A stretch of DNA of 64,000 bases from Hofstenia miamia (GCA_900660155.1 CABFPE010000174.1:371930-435929); one strand, 5' to 3'; positions 24,837 through 37,443 are shown, counted from the stretch's first letter. Numbers and translations are program-made. The notes: generated by a model not told the origin, from the sequence alone.

Positions 24837-26330
24837 TTATTGTAATGACGCCTTAATGTTCAATCTTAATCAACCAAAAATTGGCAACTTTTGAAGTTTT
24901 TGAATTCTTGAACAGGAATTTTATAAAACTTTTTGAGTTGTTAAAGCCTGGTTAATGTACTCATGGAAGGCGTTTTACCTTGCAACATACATAAAATGCC
25001 TAAATGAATAAAATGCAACATGGCATTATCAAAATGTTGAAAATAATTTTAATAAAAAGTTATATAGCTAGAGAACGGTTAGGTAAATTGTTTAAAATTT
25101 TAACAAAATACGTTTGAATCTATAAAATTAAAATTAATGAAAGCACAGAAATGTTGCAATTTTCTAAAAACTAAGACCTAAATTGTTTGCAAGAGGGTGA
25201 AATCAACAACCTGTGCCAAAAAGGGTTAATGTATACCTGGGAGTTCTACATCTTTGCATTTAAAGTTTAACAATCATAGTTAAAAAATTTGGAAAAGTCT
25301 TGATTAAATCTCAATTATTTCATTTCATTCAAGGATCTTGGATGTTTCTTAATGGAAGTTTAAAAGAATTTTTTTGCAGATTTCCTTCAATGCTCTTTAA
25401 AGTTTCCTAAAAAATTAATAAGAATTTTTTCCTTGATTTCTTTCAATGATCTTAAACATTTCTTAATAGAAATTAATGAGATATTTAATAGATTAACGTT
25501 TATTGATTACTTTTTTAGTCAAGATATAAAAACACTTATAGTTTTTATAGAATTTTGATGAAATACCAAAATAAATTATATTCATTTAAATTACTTTGAA
25601 CATTACTTTTTAGTGTTGATAAAAAAATTTATCAAGCTATTACAATCATTTCAGTTTTTTAAATACTATAATGGTATAAAAAATTAGAATTCCATTTATT
25701 CATTAGTGAGGCGTGAGTGTATTAGTAATCACTGGTGTAAAATTGTGGCACTAGCAGTTATTGAGAATGGCAACACTCATCACCTGGCAGAAGTTCCACT
25801 AGCATCGCAGTAGTAATGTAATTTTAAATGTTTTTTTTTAAAATACTTAATTTTTTTCAAATGAAAATGAGATCTTATAGTAATTTAATTATAAATATAA
25901 TATGAAATCAAAATATACAAACAACTAAATGTAAATGAATTCTGATTCACTTAGATTTGTATGCTTACTGTCAATGTATTGCATAGACCTATTGCTACAA
26001 CAATAAATTCTTAAGCAATGCAAGTGATGTAAGCATTAAAAAATATAAAATATCTAAGAATGCTCAACTAAAGTATTTTGATGACCATACATTTTCAAAA
26101 TTCTCACTTTTTTTCTTTAAATCTTATAAATTTTTAAGGATTTTCATTTTTGCATTGACTTGGAAAATTTCTAAAAGCGTTCGGGTTTATTGTAGTAGTG
26201 AGCACTGCTGCACAATATAAAAAATATCAGAGTATTACGGCATATCTGTAGTCATTTCATGTATCAACTATTCCTTATCTATTCTAGCACATAAAGTGAT
26301 GGAATTAATGCATTTTAAAACTATATGCAG

Positions 26331-26332
<2 letters not shown>

Positions 26333-26365
<33 letters not shown>
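26333..26365. repeat. (TA)n microsatellite
   Basis: Pure TA run next to the degenerate tandem repeat that starts at 26392. Confidence 0.95.
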
Positions 26366-26367
<2 letters not shown>

Positions 26368-26391
26368 AAATCTTCTTTACTGCAGTTATAT

Positions 26392-26700
26392 CAGCTATAG
26401 TCACAAGGAAATGTCTTTCGGTCTTTGAAGCTGTTTTGCAATTATTTGATTGAGATTACTTTAACAAATTGAAAGTTTCAAATGTTTCTCAAAAAAGTTA
26501 ATTTCAGCTGTTCTATCCACAAAGAAATGTTTTTTGGGCTTTGATGCTATTCTACAGTTATCTAATTTATTTTATCAAACAAAATGTAAGTTTCAAAAAT
26601 GTTTCTAAATAGTTCACTGCAGCTGTACTATTAATTCACAAAGCATTTGAAATTTCTAAAGGCAAAGAAAAATGTGTTATCAAGTTTTAGAATGCTATTT
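26392..26700. repeat. Degenerate tandem repeat, period about 114
   Basis: Three units start with CAGCT at 26392, 26505 and 26620. Units share the order CAGCT..., CACAA(G/A)GAAATG, a CTTTGA.GCT.TT core, AAGTTTCAAA..TGTTTCT and a final AGTTNA. The third unit is the most diverged and fades near 26700. Spacings are 113 and 115. Old, non-coding tandem array. Confidence 0.65.
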
Positions 26701-29233
26701 TACAAAATGATATAGTGATGTATACAACTACCTTAGCTTTCGACCACCAAAATATTTTTGATAGTTGAAAGAAGTTATTGCATTTTATGTTAATCGGGCA
26801 CATCGGTAATATCACAAGCTTCAAGTAAGATAATGCATTGCATATATCCAAAACTGTAAAATATAAAATTTCATGCATCAATTATAGTAGTCTTAAATTG
26901 TATAAAATTATCAATTAAAAGTTGCACTTCCTTTTAAGATTAATATTGAGAGTAATCTCAGTAGGCATTTTACATATAGTTTTCATAGTCCTTGTCAATT
27001 TCAAAGTTCAAGTTAAATTTCTTTATCGACATATATCTTTACTAAGAAATCAGGATTTACTTTGCCTTATATATTTATCAATGTGGGATAGCTAATTTAT
27101 ATGCAGTTAAGCAAATGAAAAATGATAATTATAAATATATAGTGGAAATTTTTAATTTAATATCCAAATGCACAAAATAATCATTTTACAACAATGGCAA
27201 ATTATTTTGACGTTTACTGAGATGGAAATTTGATTTACAATTTAAGTTCTTAATGCATAGTGATATAAAACACACGTATAAGAAATTAGAAGTACTGCTT
27301 AGCATATAGAAATTTTCATAAAAATGTAAAATCGTTTGCATTTTTTGTAAATTTTAAAAAAATGAAAGGTTTTGTCAGTCTTATGGAATATGTTTGTGAT
27401 ATGTGTAAGTTTTCAAAGTCTTGTGTTTCTTGCAAGACATATACATTATACGTGAAGTTTTTTTCAAATAAGAGCATAAGCAATTGGTATGGAGTATAAA
27501 TTTTAATTTCTTACTCACAGATTTTCTACCGTTACATTTATGGGGTCCTTAATATAGTATGACAATAATTCAAGCAATAATTGAATTTTGCTGACAGCCC
27601 TTAGAAGACATAAATTTGACAAATTAAGTTAGGAATTAAATAAAATTACAGAATCTTAAATTTATTAAGGCTTTCAAAAAAATTTTAGCCAATTAAACAC
27701 ATATTTAAGATAATTATTTTAGTAATTTATTTAAGAATTTTAAGAAAATGATTATGCAAAGCTTTGATACACAACAACAAATGTTTATTTAGTAAAGGAG
27801 CGACTTTTTGTTTTCAATTATCTTTGTGTGAGTAAATTTCAGTAGGATATTTATTATATTTGCAATTTTTATTTTACAAAATTCATAAGTTGGAAAATGT
27901 TAAATAAAACTCGAAAACGTGAATGTTGCGAAGGCTTCGTGAAGCTTACAAGAACTTAAGCGTTTTTACTTTTACGTTTTTTTATAAAACTTTTACGTTT
28001 CTACAATATTTGTAAGTTTCATTTACAGGGGACTACATGAATCATAAACTACGTGCTAACAGTTTTGTAATTATGTATAATAGACTAATCACCATTAAAT
28101 TTTGTACTCCATTGTTATCTTTGTTTTCTTCAAGTTTTAGATAAAACAAATTATTAGATGCAAAAGTGATTCATAACATTACCTGATATACATGGGGTTA
28201 AATCCGGCATTATAAGGAGAGAAGAAATTTAAGTTATAAATTTATATCTTAAACTACTCATATCTTTTTTTCAAAACAAGAATAAAATCTAATATCAATA
28301 ATTTTTTTATTATTGTATATTTTAATGTTTTAATAACAGACTGTGAGAAAAAGTATGATCTTAGAAAAATGTCACGCTTTCTGAATTATATATGAGTAAA
28401 AGGCAAAATTTTAGTTAGCAATGAAGAATTGCTTTAAGAGTGAATTGGATTAAGTTTGATTATCTAAGTAGTTGATTTGACTGTATATAGAACGATCTGC
28501 TTTGTAGCTTAACTGCATTAGCGAAATCAGATGATAAACTAAAATGATTATATTTTCTTAAGTATTTAGTTGATCATTGTCTGCTCAATTAAAATTTCAC
28601 AGACTGACAAATATCCGTCTCAAGAGGTTCAGTTGATAAAGATTTTTGCATCTAAGGCTGATTGATTACGGAGGTGATTAAGTCGTGTAGACGTTGAATT
28701 GGGAGAACTTTTGAAAACAATAAGTGAAATCCTTTGCATTTTGAGTGACATACACATCAGTAAGTAATTTATCTGTCCCGTCACACAATTTGAAATACAA
28801 ACTGTTTACAAATTAAAACAAAACATTCGCGAAAACTAATATGACATTTAAGGACAAGTGTACGTATAAACTCAATTAGTTAAAAGATCACATTCAAGAT
28901 CAAATTTACTACGCACTCGAAAATCTGTTTTCTAGACAAATTAATACAACCATATATCAACGGAAATGTCAGTTGCTTGGGACAGCCAAAGGAAATTTCA
29001 AGGAATATATTGTAAAAATAGTGAATGTGAACACTTGTCTACCTTGAATTTTATTAATGTATTACCAAGGTTTGTCATTATTGAATTAACTGACCAAAAG
29101 TTTCTGAACTAAGCTGGCTCTTGCAGAATTATTAAACCAAAAATGGGCAAATCAGACTTCCTTGACCTCTTTAGAGTGATTTTCCATGACTTTTTAGTTT
29201 TAATAAAGCCTGATTTAAAATTTTAATTAAATA
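26701..29233. other. No gene recognised
   Basis: AT-rich sequence without recognisable exons or element ends. Confidence 0.5.
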
Positions 29234-29234
29234 A

Positions 29235-30544
29235 ACAGTATTGGAAAAAAAAATTCGGCCACCCATGATTTGTCATACAAATGTCCAAGAAATGGACGCC
29301 AAGAATGTCATGTTTAATTTTTAATTAGATTTGAGGTTGCAGAAGAGGAATTCATCAATGTTGAGACATAATTATAACTGTTTACTTTAAATCTCAAGGA
29401 GAAATTCTACAATGCTTGTAGATAGCTAATCTCTTCTTGGAAAAATGTATTAAGCCACTTCAGACCAAATCAGAAAATCTGTACACAATTTCATTGATTG
29501 AGCATTTTTCACTCAATTTATATTGAAAATGTCTAATAACAGTCTTTCTTCACTATATATGATGCCTGGTTACATACCTCTTGCCACCCGCGAGTTGTGT
29601 GCCTTCTAAACGAAATCCCAGGAAGACTTCAAAGGAATTTTGAGGGGGCAATGAGCTGATGGTCACCTTGTGACATCAAGAGCTGTGCGAAATATCCTGA
29701 AGAAGTACTCAATTGAGACTTTCGTGGCACCCAGAAAGCCATTCTTAACCTCAAGGCAAAGTTTACGCCAGGGGAGGTAGGCCCATTTAATAAGAGACAA
29801 TTCATCTGAACATTAGTCTAATGTTATATTTTCAGATGAGTTAAGATTTGAGCTATACTCATCGAAAAGAATGTTGATAAAGAGACCAACTGGGCAGAAG
29901 TTCAGATTCCTGCCTCAACTTACTCAGGGGACCATGAATTATTGTGGGAAGTCTGTACTGGTATGGGGTGCAATATGAAAGTATGGATTTCGCAAGATTG
30001 TTCACATCACTGGTACTCTCCTAAGCTCTTAATATGTTCGGATTTTAGAAAAGGAACTCTTGCCACTCCTTACAAGTGATCAATATATAAGCTCCATGTC
30101 ATACCTCAAAAGAAATGACAAATTTTCTCCACAATAATGAGGTTGTTATCTCTGCTGATTGACCTAGCCAATCTCCAGACCTTAGCATTATAGAAAATAT
30201 GTGAAAAGAGGTCAAATATCGAACTGGGACAATTTTGTTGCTAAGTGCTTACATTGCATCAATTATTCAGTTATGTATCTTATTTTGAATTTACTTTTTC
30301 AGATTTGCTCATTTATTGAATTTTTTCAGGTGGCCGAATACATTTTTCTAATACAAATTTTCTAATTTTGATTAAAAATTAATAGCCAATTGTTATTCTA
30401 CATATTTTATTGTATTAGACATACAAATTTTGCTTTTTTAATCAAAGTAACACTTAGTTATAGTTTTTGACACATTATATCCAATGAATGCTCATTATTT
30501 ATTCAAAATAGTAAGGTGGTCGAATACATATTTCCAGTACTGTA
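29235..30544 (+). mobile_element. Tc1-like DNA transposon with IR/DR ends, inactive
   Basis: The outer ends match in inverted orientation: left ACAGTATTGGAAAAA... then TTCGGCCACC; right, reversed, ACAGTACTGGAAATATGTAT then TCGACCACC. A second inner copy of the same motif lies about 200 bases inside each end (29436-29461 TTGGAAAAATGTATTAAGCC; 30328-30355 GGTGGCCGAATACATTTTTC). This is the IR/DR architecture known from some Tc1-like elements. Between them a transposase is readable: VRNILKKYSIETFVAPRKPF (29685 on, the DNA-binding part), then VIFSDELRFELYSSKR with the first catalytic D at 29835-29837. KSVLVWGAI precedes a stop. APCHTS follows, where the second catalytic D is not preserved, then SPDLSIIENM with the final E at 30193-30195. 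Two tryptophan codons in the WPSQSPDL and ENMW motifs are now stops. The 5' third of the gene is barely readable. Confidence 0.9.
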
Positions 30545-30674
30545 TTTTTGATTTTTTTTCAATGAATCCCTTTCGAGAAAAGCTTTTGCTATTATTCAAC
30601 ACAATACCAAAGTAATATATAATTAATGCTTTGCATTCTTTCGTAAAAAAAATTTAAAACAGAAATGCATATAT

Positions 30675-30813
30675 CCATGTACAGGCGTTGGATACAAAAT
30701 TTTAAAATATCTACAGTAAATACATATACGGTCTCTAAAGACTATGCCGGAGGGCTTTAGATACGGGTCTAAAAATTTTTTGTGTGCGTAAGAAATTAAA
30801 CTTCTATTCCTAA
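30675..30813 (-). repeat. (TA)n-linked GTATCC repeat family, copy B
   Basis: Read on the minus strand this block carries CCCGTATCTAAAGCCCTCC, then ATTTTAAAATTTTGTATCCA and ACGCC. These align in order with 55500-55600, where CCCGTATCCAGCGCCCTCC and ATTTTAAAATTTTGTATCCA recur. As in the other copy, a (TA)n tract lies on the side preceding the block (30814-30842 here). No coding potential. Boundaries are approximate. Confidence 0.65.
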
Positions 30814-30814
30814 G

Positions 30815-30842
<28 letters not shown>
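30814..30842. repeat. (TA)n microsatellite
   Basis: Pure TA run adjoining the repeat-family copy B. Confidence 0.95.
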
Positions 30843-30846
<4 letters not shown>

Positions 30847-31807
30847 TGTATTGACAAGCGCAAGCGTAAGCTGCATAACCGGCGCAAAAAATGATAAATC
30901 GCAAGCGGCGATAAGCAAGGGTTAAAAGCGCAGCTTACTGAACAATTAGATCGCTTCAGAAAACAAATGAATACCAAAGTTTATTAAAATGAATACACTT
31001 AGACCTGCTACTAATTTCTTAATACTATGTAAATTTTCATAAACGACAGGAAAAATTCCATTTCCGCATTGCATATTGCTAGTGTTAGGGAATTTTTATC
31101 TCAATACTCGCGAAATTAATGAGTATTTTGAAAATGAATATATTGCGACTAAGATATATTGGTGGGGTTGCTAGTAAACTTTATTCAATTGTGACTACAA
31201 ACAAATAAAACAACATAATTATAATAAAAAAATTACTACTATTTTCAAAAATTAACGCTTGTTAGCTGTCATTGCATAATAAGAACAGTTTATATTTTTG
31301 ATTTCCAGCTTTTTGTAATCCGGTTTTGAATTGCGCAAGGTAAGACACTATTACTTTTGTGTGAAAAATTTACAGAGGTAAGATATATTACAAAAAACCT
31401 TTATTATAAGACATAAAAATTTTAGAATCCCTTTACAATTCCCAGATAATAATCGAAATTTAGTGATTCTAACGCCTCAGCTGCTATTGGATCTACGCTT
31501 GAACGATGTCTGTACAGTTAACCCTGCAGAAAAGATGCCTCTCTCTGATTGACCACCACCCACATGTTTGAACTAAATTAATTTTGAAATGCAAGCATAT
31601 ACACTTTATTTCTTATGTATTTTCTCGAAAGTCGATAGGATATCATCAGTAACGCAAATATCACAATTCTTTTAGTATGCGAACTCAATTCGCAAATCAC
31701 AATTAGTGATGCTATGAGAGGGCTGGCTTATTCTAGAATCTATCTTGGAATAAGTCACCATCAATCCAGAATCATAACGAATACGTTTGTGAGCAAAGGC
31801 GTTCACA

Positions 31808-32150
31808 GCTTCATGCATGTGATGCATAAACCCACTTATCAATATCTAAAAGTAAAGAATGTGTAAATTCTTCTTCCTCTGATGTGTCAACATCATAATC
31901 TCTCTGCAGCGAATTGAGTTCTATTAGGAAGGATGTGTCGAAGGGGGTGTGTCGAATTTGATTGGATCTTGCTGAATAATTGTTCATCTTTTTTTTTATT
32001 AAATCATGTATTGATGTAAACGATTGTATGATTCCGAATCGGATAGCTTTCTTTTGTATTCTATCAATGTAGTCCAAATTTATCTTGTTCTCTGCTGCTT
32101 ACGCTTCAAGTCCATAATAATTAAAGTTGCAATAATACTAGAATACAATA
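31808..32150 (-). mobile_element. LINE reverse transcriptase C-terminal fragment
   Basis: The minus strand reads CNFNYYGLEA, then after one stop AAENKINLDYIDRIQKKAIR, FGIIQSFTSIHDLI and a tail to 31811. The order 'YC...(Y/W)G.........L..IQKKA.R' is the conserved segment just after the reverse transcriptase thumb in non-LTR retrotransposons. The acidic stretch TSEEEEF near the end is unusual. Upstream reverse transcriptase motifs are absent, so this is an isolated 3' scrap. The Tc1-like remnant at 32197-33095 sits immediately upstream on the same strand and may have been inserted into the LINE. Confidence 0.65.
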
Positions 32151-32196
32151 AATTCACATTCAGAAGTTACAAAAGTAACATATCTCTTAATTACCT

Positions 32197-33095
32197 ATAG
32201 TATGGCCATAATTCACTGGCCATCCTTTAAAATATCAAGATACCAAAAATATATAACGAACAATATTTCACAAGAACTCTTAAAATTCAGGATAATACTA
32301 GGAAATACGTCTGTCAAATTAGTTTTTTTCCACCTTTGGCAGTCACTTTTGACATGAGCAAATTTTCAGTTAGTTTGTGTTTGATTTCCTTAACCACAAC
32401 TTGTTTGATTATTTTGCATAAGGTGGGATTATAATGGGCAAGTTTCTCTTTCACTATTTTCCAAAGTTTTCGATTGGGCAAAATCAGTTGAGTTGCATGG
32501 ACAAAGACCCAAAACCTTGAGGTCATGATTTTCCAGCTTTTATTTAGTCATGGTTGATAGCATGTTGGAAATAATTGCAGTTACACATTCAAAGGAAGCG
32601 TTGTGTAAAAGCAAATTAGTAGTAGCTCCCTTATGACAAATGCAGCGGCTGAAACGTTCATTTTCCTGCAATTGCACACAAACTATAATTTTCATCTTTG
32701 GACATTACTGTGGGTCATTAATCCACGGTCAAATTTTGTCATTAACATTTTTGGCTGTATGATTGAAAGTCTCATTCAGAAAGTCATTGATGAATAATGA
32801 ATGCACTACGCAATGTAGCAAGAAGATCAGCTTTTGTGCAACTAGATTCAGCAAAATGCTTTATCTTGCATATTCACAAACTGATTCGGACTTCAACTAC
32901 GGTTGTGATATGTGCTCTTCCATTGTGTTTTGGACGGGCAAAAGAACGGTTGGTTTGATGAATGTGAAGAATGTTTGCCAGTGCTGTGTGGCTGATGTTG
33001 AATTGAAAGGAATTTGGACGATTTGATATACCTGTACCATGTAGAGTTAAAATTAGTGCCCTCAATGAGGACATAAAAAATGGCAATGATTCCAA
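32197..33095 (-). mobile_element. Second Tc1-like transposon, decayed
   Basis: On the minus strand the 5' end gives QFNISHTALANILHIHQTNR followed by SFARPKHNGRAHITT. This is the paired-like helix-turn-helix plus GRPRK-type linker seen in Tc1-like transposases (32874-33095). The 3' end gives LPNRKLWKIVKEKLAHYNPT, KIIKQVVVKEIKHKLTENLL and TAKGG (32314-32526). That matches the family's C terminus, 'NPIENLWKIVKR..., L.E.I..EW..I....C..L..SMP..., KAKGG'. The catalytic core between them is scrambled. Here the IEN motif, with its catalytic glutamate, reads PNRK. A terminus-like TAGTATGGCCATAATTCACT at 32198 fits the 3' end; the right terminus was not found. Confidence 0.65.
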
Positions 33096-34859
33096 AGAGC
33101 TATGTTCTTATTGGTTGTCATAAAATACCATTTACACCCATATAAATGCATGTACACTTACGTATGCCCTAGTATTTTAGTATTTTTGGACTACTGCAGA
33201 ATAATTGAAAAACGAATATATATTTCACTTAAGTTTATAGCCTTCAATGCAAAATCATGATGGAACAAAAGTTTTATTCAAGAAGTGGTTTGCTCTTTGA
33301 CAAATTCGTTTATTGTAAGCAATTGCAAAATTAAAAAATTATTGTGGTATCACTTAAGCTAGGTAGAATAAAAATTTTAACCATTATAGCAACCGTACCA
33401 TTTATAATTTTGAGCTTTCCAAGACGCATTGCCCCAAAAAATTTATAAGACATACGATAATGACTGTCATAATATTGACAATTATTTTATTGCCAATGCC
33501 ATAATCAATAAAACGGTGTTTGTCATCTTCAGCCTTTTACCACAATTAATTCTTTCAATTCGAAATGTCGGAAAATAATTTCGTCTGATCGAGAAATGAA
33601 TGTCTAGACAAAACAGTTTAAATAATGCTTGTCACGGATAATATTTGGTGAATTAATAGAATATTAAGTTTCTAGCAAACAAATATTATTTTTTGTAAGC
33701 CTCTAGCTAATAATTTTCATTTTTTTTTAAAAATTCACATTATTTTCAGATTCTTAGGGGCGCTTCTAAAATGAGCTCAAATTTTTGGCAATCTCCATCT
33801 TTCATATGTATATTAAGAGTTTTTAACAACTTGAGAAATATTTACCAAATGTTTGCAAAACTTTGAAATTCTGATAAATATTCTCGAAACTGAAAAGATT
33901 TACCAAATTATTGCATGCAAGTCCAGCCCCACACAGCAATTCTAAAGAATAATCGATTATAACATAATTTTTTGATATTGAACTGTTGTAGCTATGCTAA
34001 GATAGCAAACAGAACTCGAAGACTGACAACAACAATTTCCATTAGTTTGTCCACATGAATTCATTAGCTAGAGGGATTAAAAGGAAAATCATCACCAGCT
34101 TGAAAATCTCTCAGCCCAACGAAGTATATAATTTTCAATAAAAAATAATATTAAAATTTGATTTTTAGATTTACTGATCAATAATAATTAAGTTTTCTGC
34201 TACTAATTATAATTACCTGATAATTCACATACAATAACATTAATACTGGCAATTGTTTTGACAGAGACAACATCCATAGTGCAGAGCCTAAATACACTCA
34301 GTAATAGAAAGTGACATTTATACTCTTTGAGTAAGGATTCGAACCAACTTCTTATTCCGACTAAGTGATTTGAAGATCATTTGTGTAAGGAATATAAAAA
34401 GAAAATTTCAATTCAATATTGTCTCCCACCATCATTATTCCAATAATCCAATAATTTTATGTTTAGAGGGTATTTACTCACAATTAATAAACATGAAGAA
34501 AAGAAGTGCGGACAAAAGATTCCCCTTGATCAATGCTTTTCTCTTTTGTTTCAAATGTAGTTTAAATGGTTCTAATTAGTTCAATTTTCCCTTTGTCTGG
34601 ATATACATATAATGGAGTACTGCTTCTGGCATATGTGAGTTAAATGATAAAGTATTACTATCTTGCTTTGAAGGAAAACATTTGAAGAGGACACCGACTT
34701 TCGATGAAATTTAACAGGAATATTTCAATACATTTAAATGCATTTCCCTAATAAAACAAAGAATAGTCAACAGTGACCTGATTCTCATTAAGCGTCGCAT
34801 AAAATGCAGGATGTTTAAAGCAAATACACTAAGAAAATGACATTTTATAGGGCAAATAA

Positions 34860-34903
<44 letters not shown>

Positions 34904-35674
34904 ATAACATTTTCATATTTCAGAAAATAAAGGCATATTAGCTTGCAAAAAATAAAATTAATGTTAAAATTGACAGATCAACATGTGTATTTTGTACGCA
35001 TTTATTTACTGCTAATTTCAAAACCTTAGATTTTGAAATAGGCACATTGCTGGAGTAAACCAAACGCTTACAATTGTATGTTTTTGAAAGAAAATGTGAA
35101 ATAAAAAAATTTTGCCTTAATAATTAATAATTCATTTTTAAAATTGCAGAAGTTTTTTTGGAATATTTCTAAAATATGAAGCTTTGAAAATTTATCAAAT
35201 TTGTTTCCCTAATATGTACTGTATGTTGCAGAAAATTCTCTAACACAAAAAAAATATAGCTTCAACACTTTCTAAAATTTTTTAATTATAATACTTAGAT
35301 TTCATTAAACTTCAAAGGATATTATTGACATACATTGCATTATTTGAAAATTAATCTACATACAAACATATAGAGATTAAGCAACACTATTTTTTATGCT
35401 ATTAAGTATAGCAGTCGTAAAAAACTTTAATATTGAGGCTGAAAAGATCTTTTCAATTTAAAATTCAATTTAAAATTTTTAATCTGTTGTGATCACAAAT
35501 AAACATGGAATTATGATTTTTTCAAACATTTAGGATAAAACGTTTTGCGTCATTACTCTTTCGCAATTTTTCTACTACTTGTTGGGAGGGGGGATATCTA
35601 AGGAATTTGTCGAACAATTACAAACGCGAAAGAACTAACGAATTTACATTGAATGAATCTATATTCACAATGAT
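33096..35674. other. No gene recognised
   Basis: AT-rich sequence. A (CA)n/(TA)n tract lies at 34861-34899. A T-loop-like word at 34336-34347 does not fold into a tRNA. Confidence 0.5.
34861..34899. repeat. (CA)n(TA)n compound microsatellite
   Basis: Six CA units run into a TA run ending TGTGTA. Confidence 0.95.
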
Positions 35675-35682
35675 GCTGAAAC

Positions 35683-35988
35683 TAGAAAGTGCCAATATGC
35701 GTTAAACATAGATCCAAACCGGACCCTATCGGAGCATTTACTGACTTTGATTCGAAATATTTAAAGTTCTGGATCTCTCTCCAATCAAATGATGATTAAC
35801 ATCAATCTTGCATGATAGGCTTAACAGTCATCCGTGTGTATTATTTAGAGTCTTGTGATTAACATCAGTAACTTTTTGAACAATCAATCTAAGGTTTAAT
35901 CGAACCTGAATCTATCCGACAATTTGATACCCAAAACCGACCCGAAATCAGAAATCGGGTTTAATTGGGAATTTGATTTCACTCTCTA
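35683..35988. mobile_element. hAT-type miniature element with 8-bp duplication
   Basis: The left end is TAGAAAGTGCC; the reversed right end is TAGAGAGTGAAATC, typical hAT-style termini (TAG..AGTG). Direct repeats GCTGAAAC (35675-35682) and GATGAAAC (35989-35996), 7 of 8 matching, flank it as a target-site duplication. Subterminal words ACCGGACCC, GACCCGAAATC and AATCGGG repeat in both orientations, another hAT habit. There is no transposase. The 306-bp length makes it non-autonomous. Confidence 0.75.
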
Positions 35989-36654
35989 GATGAAACCCCG
36001 TGTTCAATGGATTGCACAGTCACACTAACCATTCGAACAGGAAGAGAGAAAGGCAATCAGTACAGTAACCCCAACGAATTTAGGTAGCGGGCCGAACTTA
36101 AGCAGGACACAGGAATGCAGAACATTTTAATGATTTGCCTGCGGTACATCAAATATCCATGTTAGCATTAAAATTATTCATAAAAGCAAATAGCTATAAA
36201 ATAGTGCATCGTATAAGCAATAGAAATATAAGTAGGTCATTTGAAATTTTGCCATAGCAATCACATCGATTTTCAAAGAAATAAAAGCCTTTTGTCTTCG
36301 TAATGTGTCCATGTATATATTACGTTGTTGATAAATACTTCATTAATACAACATGAACTCGTGGGAAGTAATCTTTGAAATTGTTCATTGAAAACAAAAG
36401 ATGGTTAAGCTATATATGTATAGAATTTCTAAACTGGTTTATTCTCACATGTTCATAACATGCCTAAGTTTTTAATGCCACAGTTGCCTGTATAAATGCT
36501 TTCTTACCCTCACCCACCCGTTCCCAAGAATGAAATTATTTTCTTTGCTGCTATTTAACAATTTACAAATTTTTTCTAAAACTTCCAACACTGCTGACGC
36601 TTCTTATATGCTAATTTTTCAACATTTATCTTATTTTAGATCCACATAATTAAA

Positions 36655-36766
36655 AGTGAAAAGCCTACCCGTATTAGTTAAAATATATCCGCACCCACTC
36701 GTACATTTGGGTACGAACTGGTAAAACGTGATACCCGCGAGCAGTATTCATACACGCACATTACTA
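36655..36766. mobile_element. Possible hAT-like element end
   Basis: Reversed, the segment begins TAGTAATGTGCGTG and contains GCGGGTATCACG, TACCCAAATGTACG and GTGGGTGCGG. This subterminal GGGTA-rich pattern resembles the ends of the hAT element at 56539-57897 (TAGGGATGTGCC). The opposite end and a target duplication were not found. Confidence 0.3.
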
Positions 36767-37217
36767 GTACCTAACGTTAATAGTAATAGTAGAAAAGGAA
36801 AGTCATTAACGTCATATGCCTAATATTTTACACTGTTATTTTACATATTTAGTTAATTATAGGCGTATGTGACATAGGATAACAGTAGCTATGTAATAAA
36901 ATTATATATTAATATTGAAATGCCCTATAGAAAGAAAGTAATCTTAATTCATACAGGTAATAATCTTTTTGATGTAAGTTTATACATGTACACAGTTTAC
37001 ATTTTAAGGGATATTAAATAATGTTTAATGCTAAGAAAACATATGAGCTTGGAAATATAGTAAACGAAAGATTAACATTTTGTGTGGTGAATAGGAACAT
37101 CATATTTTCATGTGGTAAACTCTATGATATCTATGATATCTATACGTTTATATATTATTAAATTTGCTAATACATACTTCCTCTAAAATAATTTTTTGGA
37201 AAAAGAAATATTAGGAT

Positions 37218-37443
37218 GATCTACATGGTGCAAGACGTGCAAATCTTGATCTTGAAGTGCTCAACAAAGCCATCGATGACATGGGTGGTGTTCTGAGTGT
37301 TCACAAGGAAATATAACATTTCACATGCTGTTCTTTATAAATATAAATCAAATCCTGAAGCAGTATCGGTTGGTGGACAAACAGCTTTGGGAAAGAAGAA
37401 GCACTTGTTGCTAGATGAGCACAAATCTTTCTATAAGGACTAA
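37218..37443 (+). pseudogene. psq/pogo-type helix-turn-helix transposase fragment
   Basis: Frame one (37218-37316) reads GARRANLDLEVLNKAIDDM then GGVLSVHKEI. The next frame (37312-37443) continues YNISHAVLYKYKSNPEAVSV then GGQTALGKKKHLLLDEHKSF. Together they follow the pipsqueak-type HTH layout: 'R..Y....L..A........S...A...Y.IP.STL......' followed by G.(K/R)..L....E..L. This is found at the N terminus of pogo-like and related transposases and of some host DNA-binding proteins. One frameshift separates the halves. An acceptor-like AATATTAG precedes the start. No DDE domain follows. It could be a transposon scrap or an old host exon. Confidence 0.5.

Larger units (their letters stand above)
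23162..26391. other. No gene recognised
   Basis: AT-rich sequence. A (TA)n tract lies at 26333-26365 and a perfect CRE octamer at 24829-24836. Weak internal similarity among TTTCTTAATGGAAGTTT-like words at 25320-25480 hints at an old repeat. Confidence 0.5.

Noticed and set aside
34330-34400. A tRNA-like T-loop on the minus strand (GGTTCGAATCC).
   Set aside because: The flanking bases do not form a five-pair T stem, and no anticodon arm or acceptor stem could be folded.
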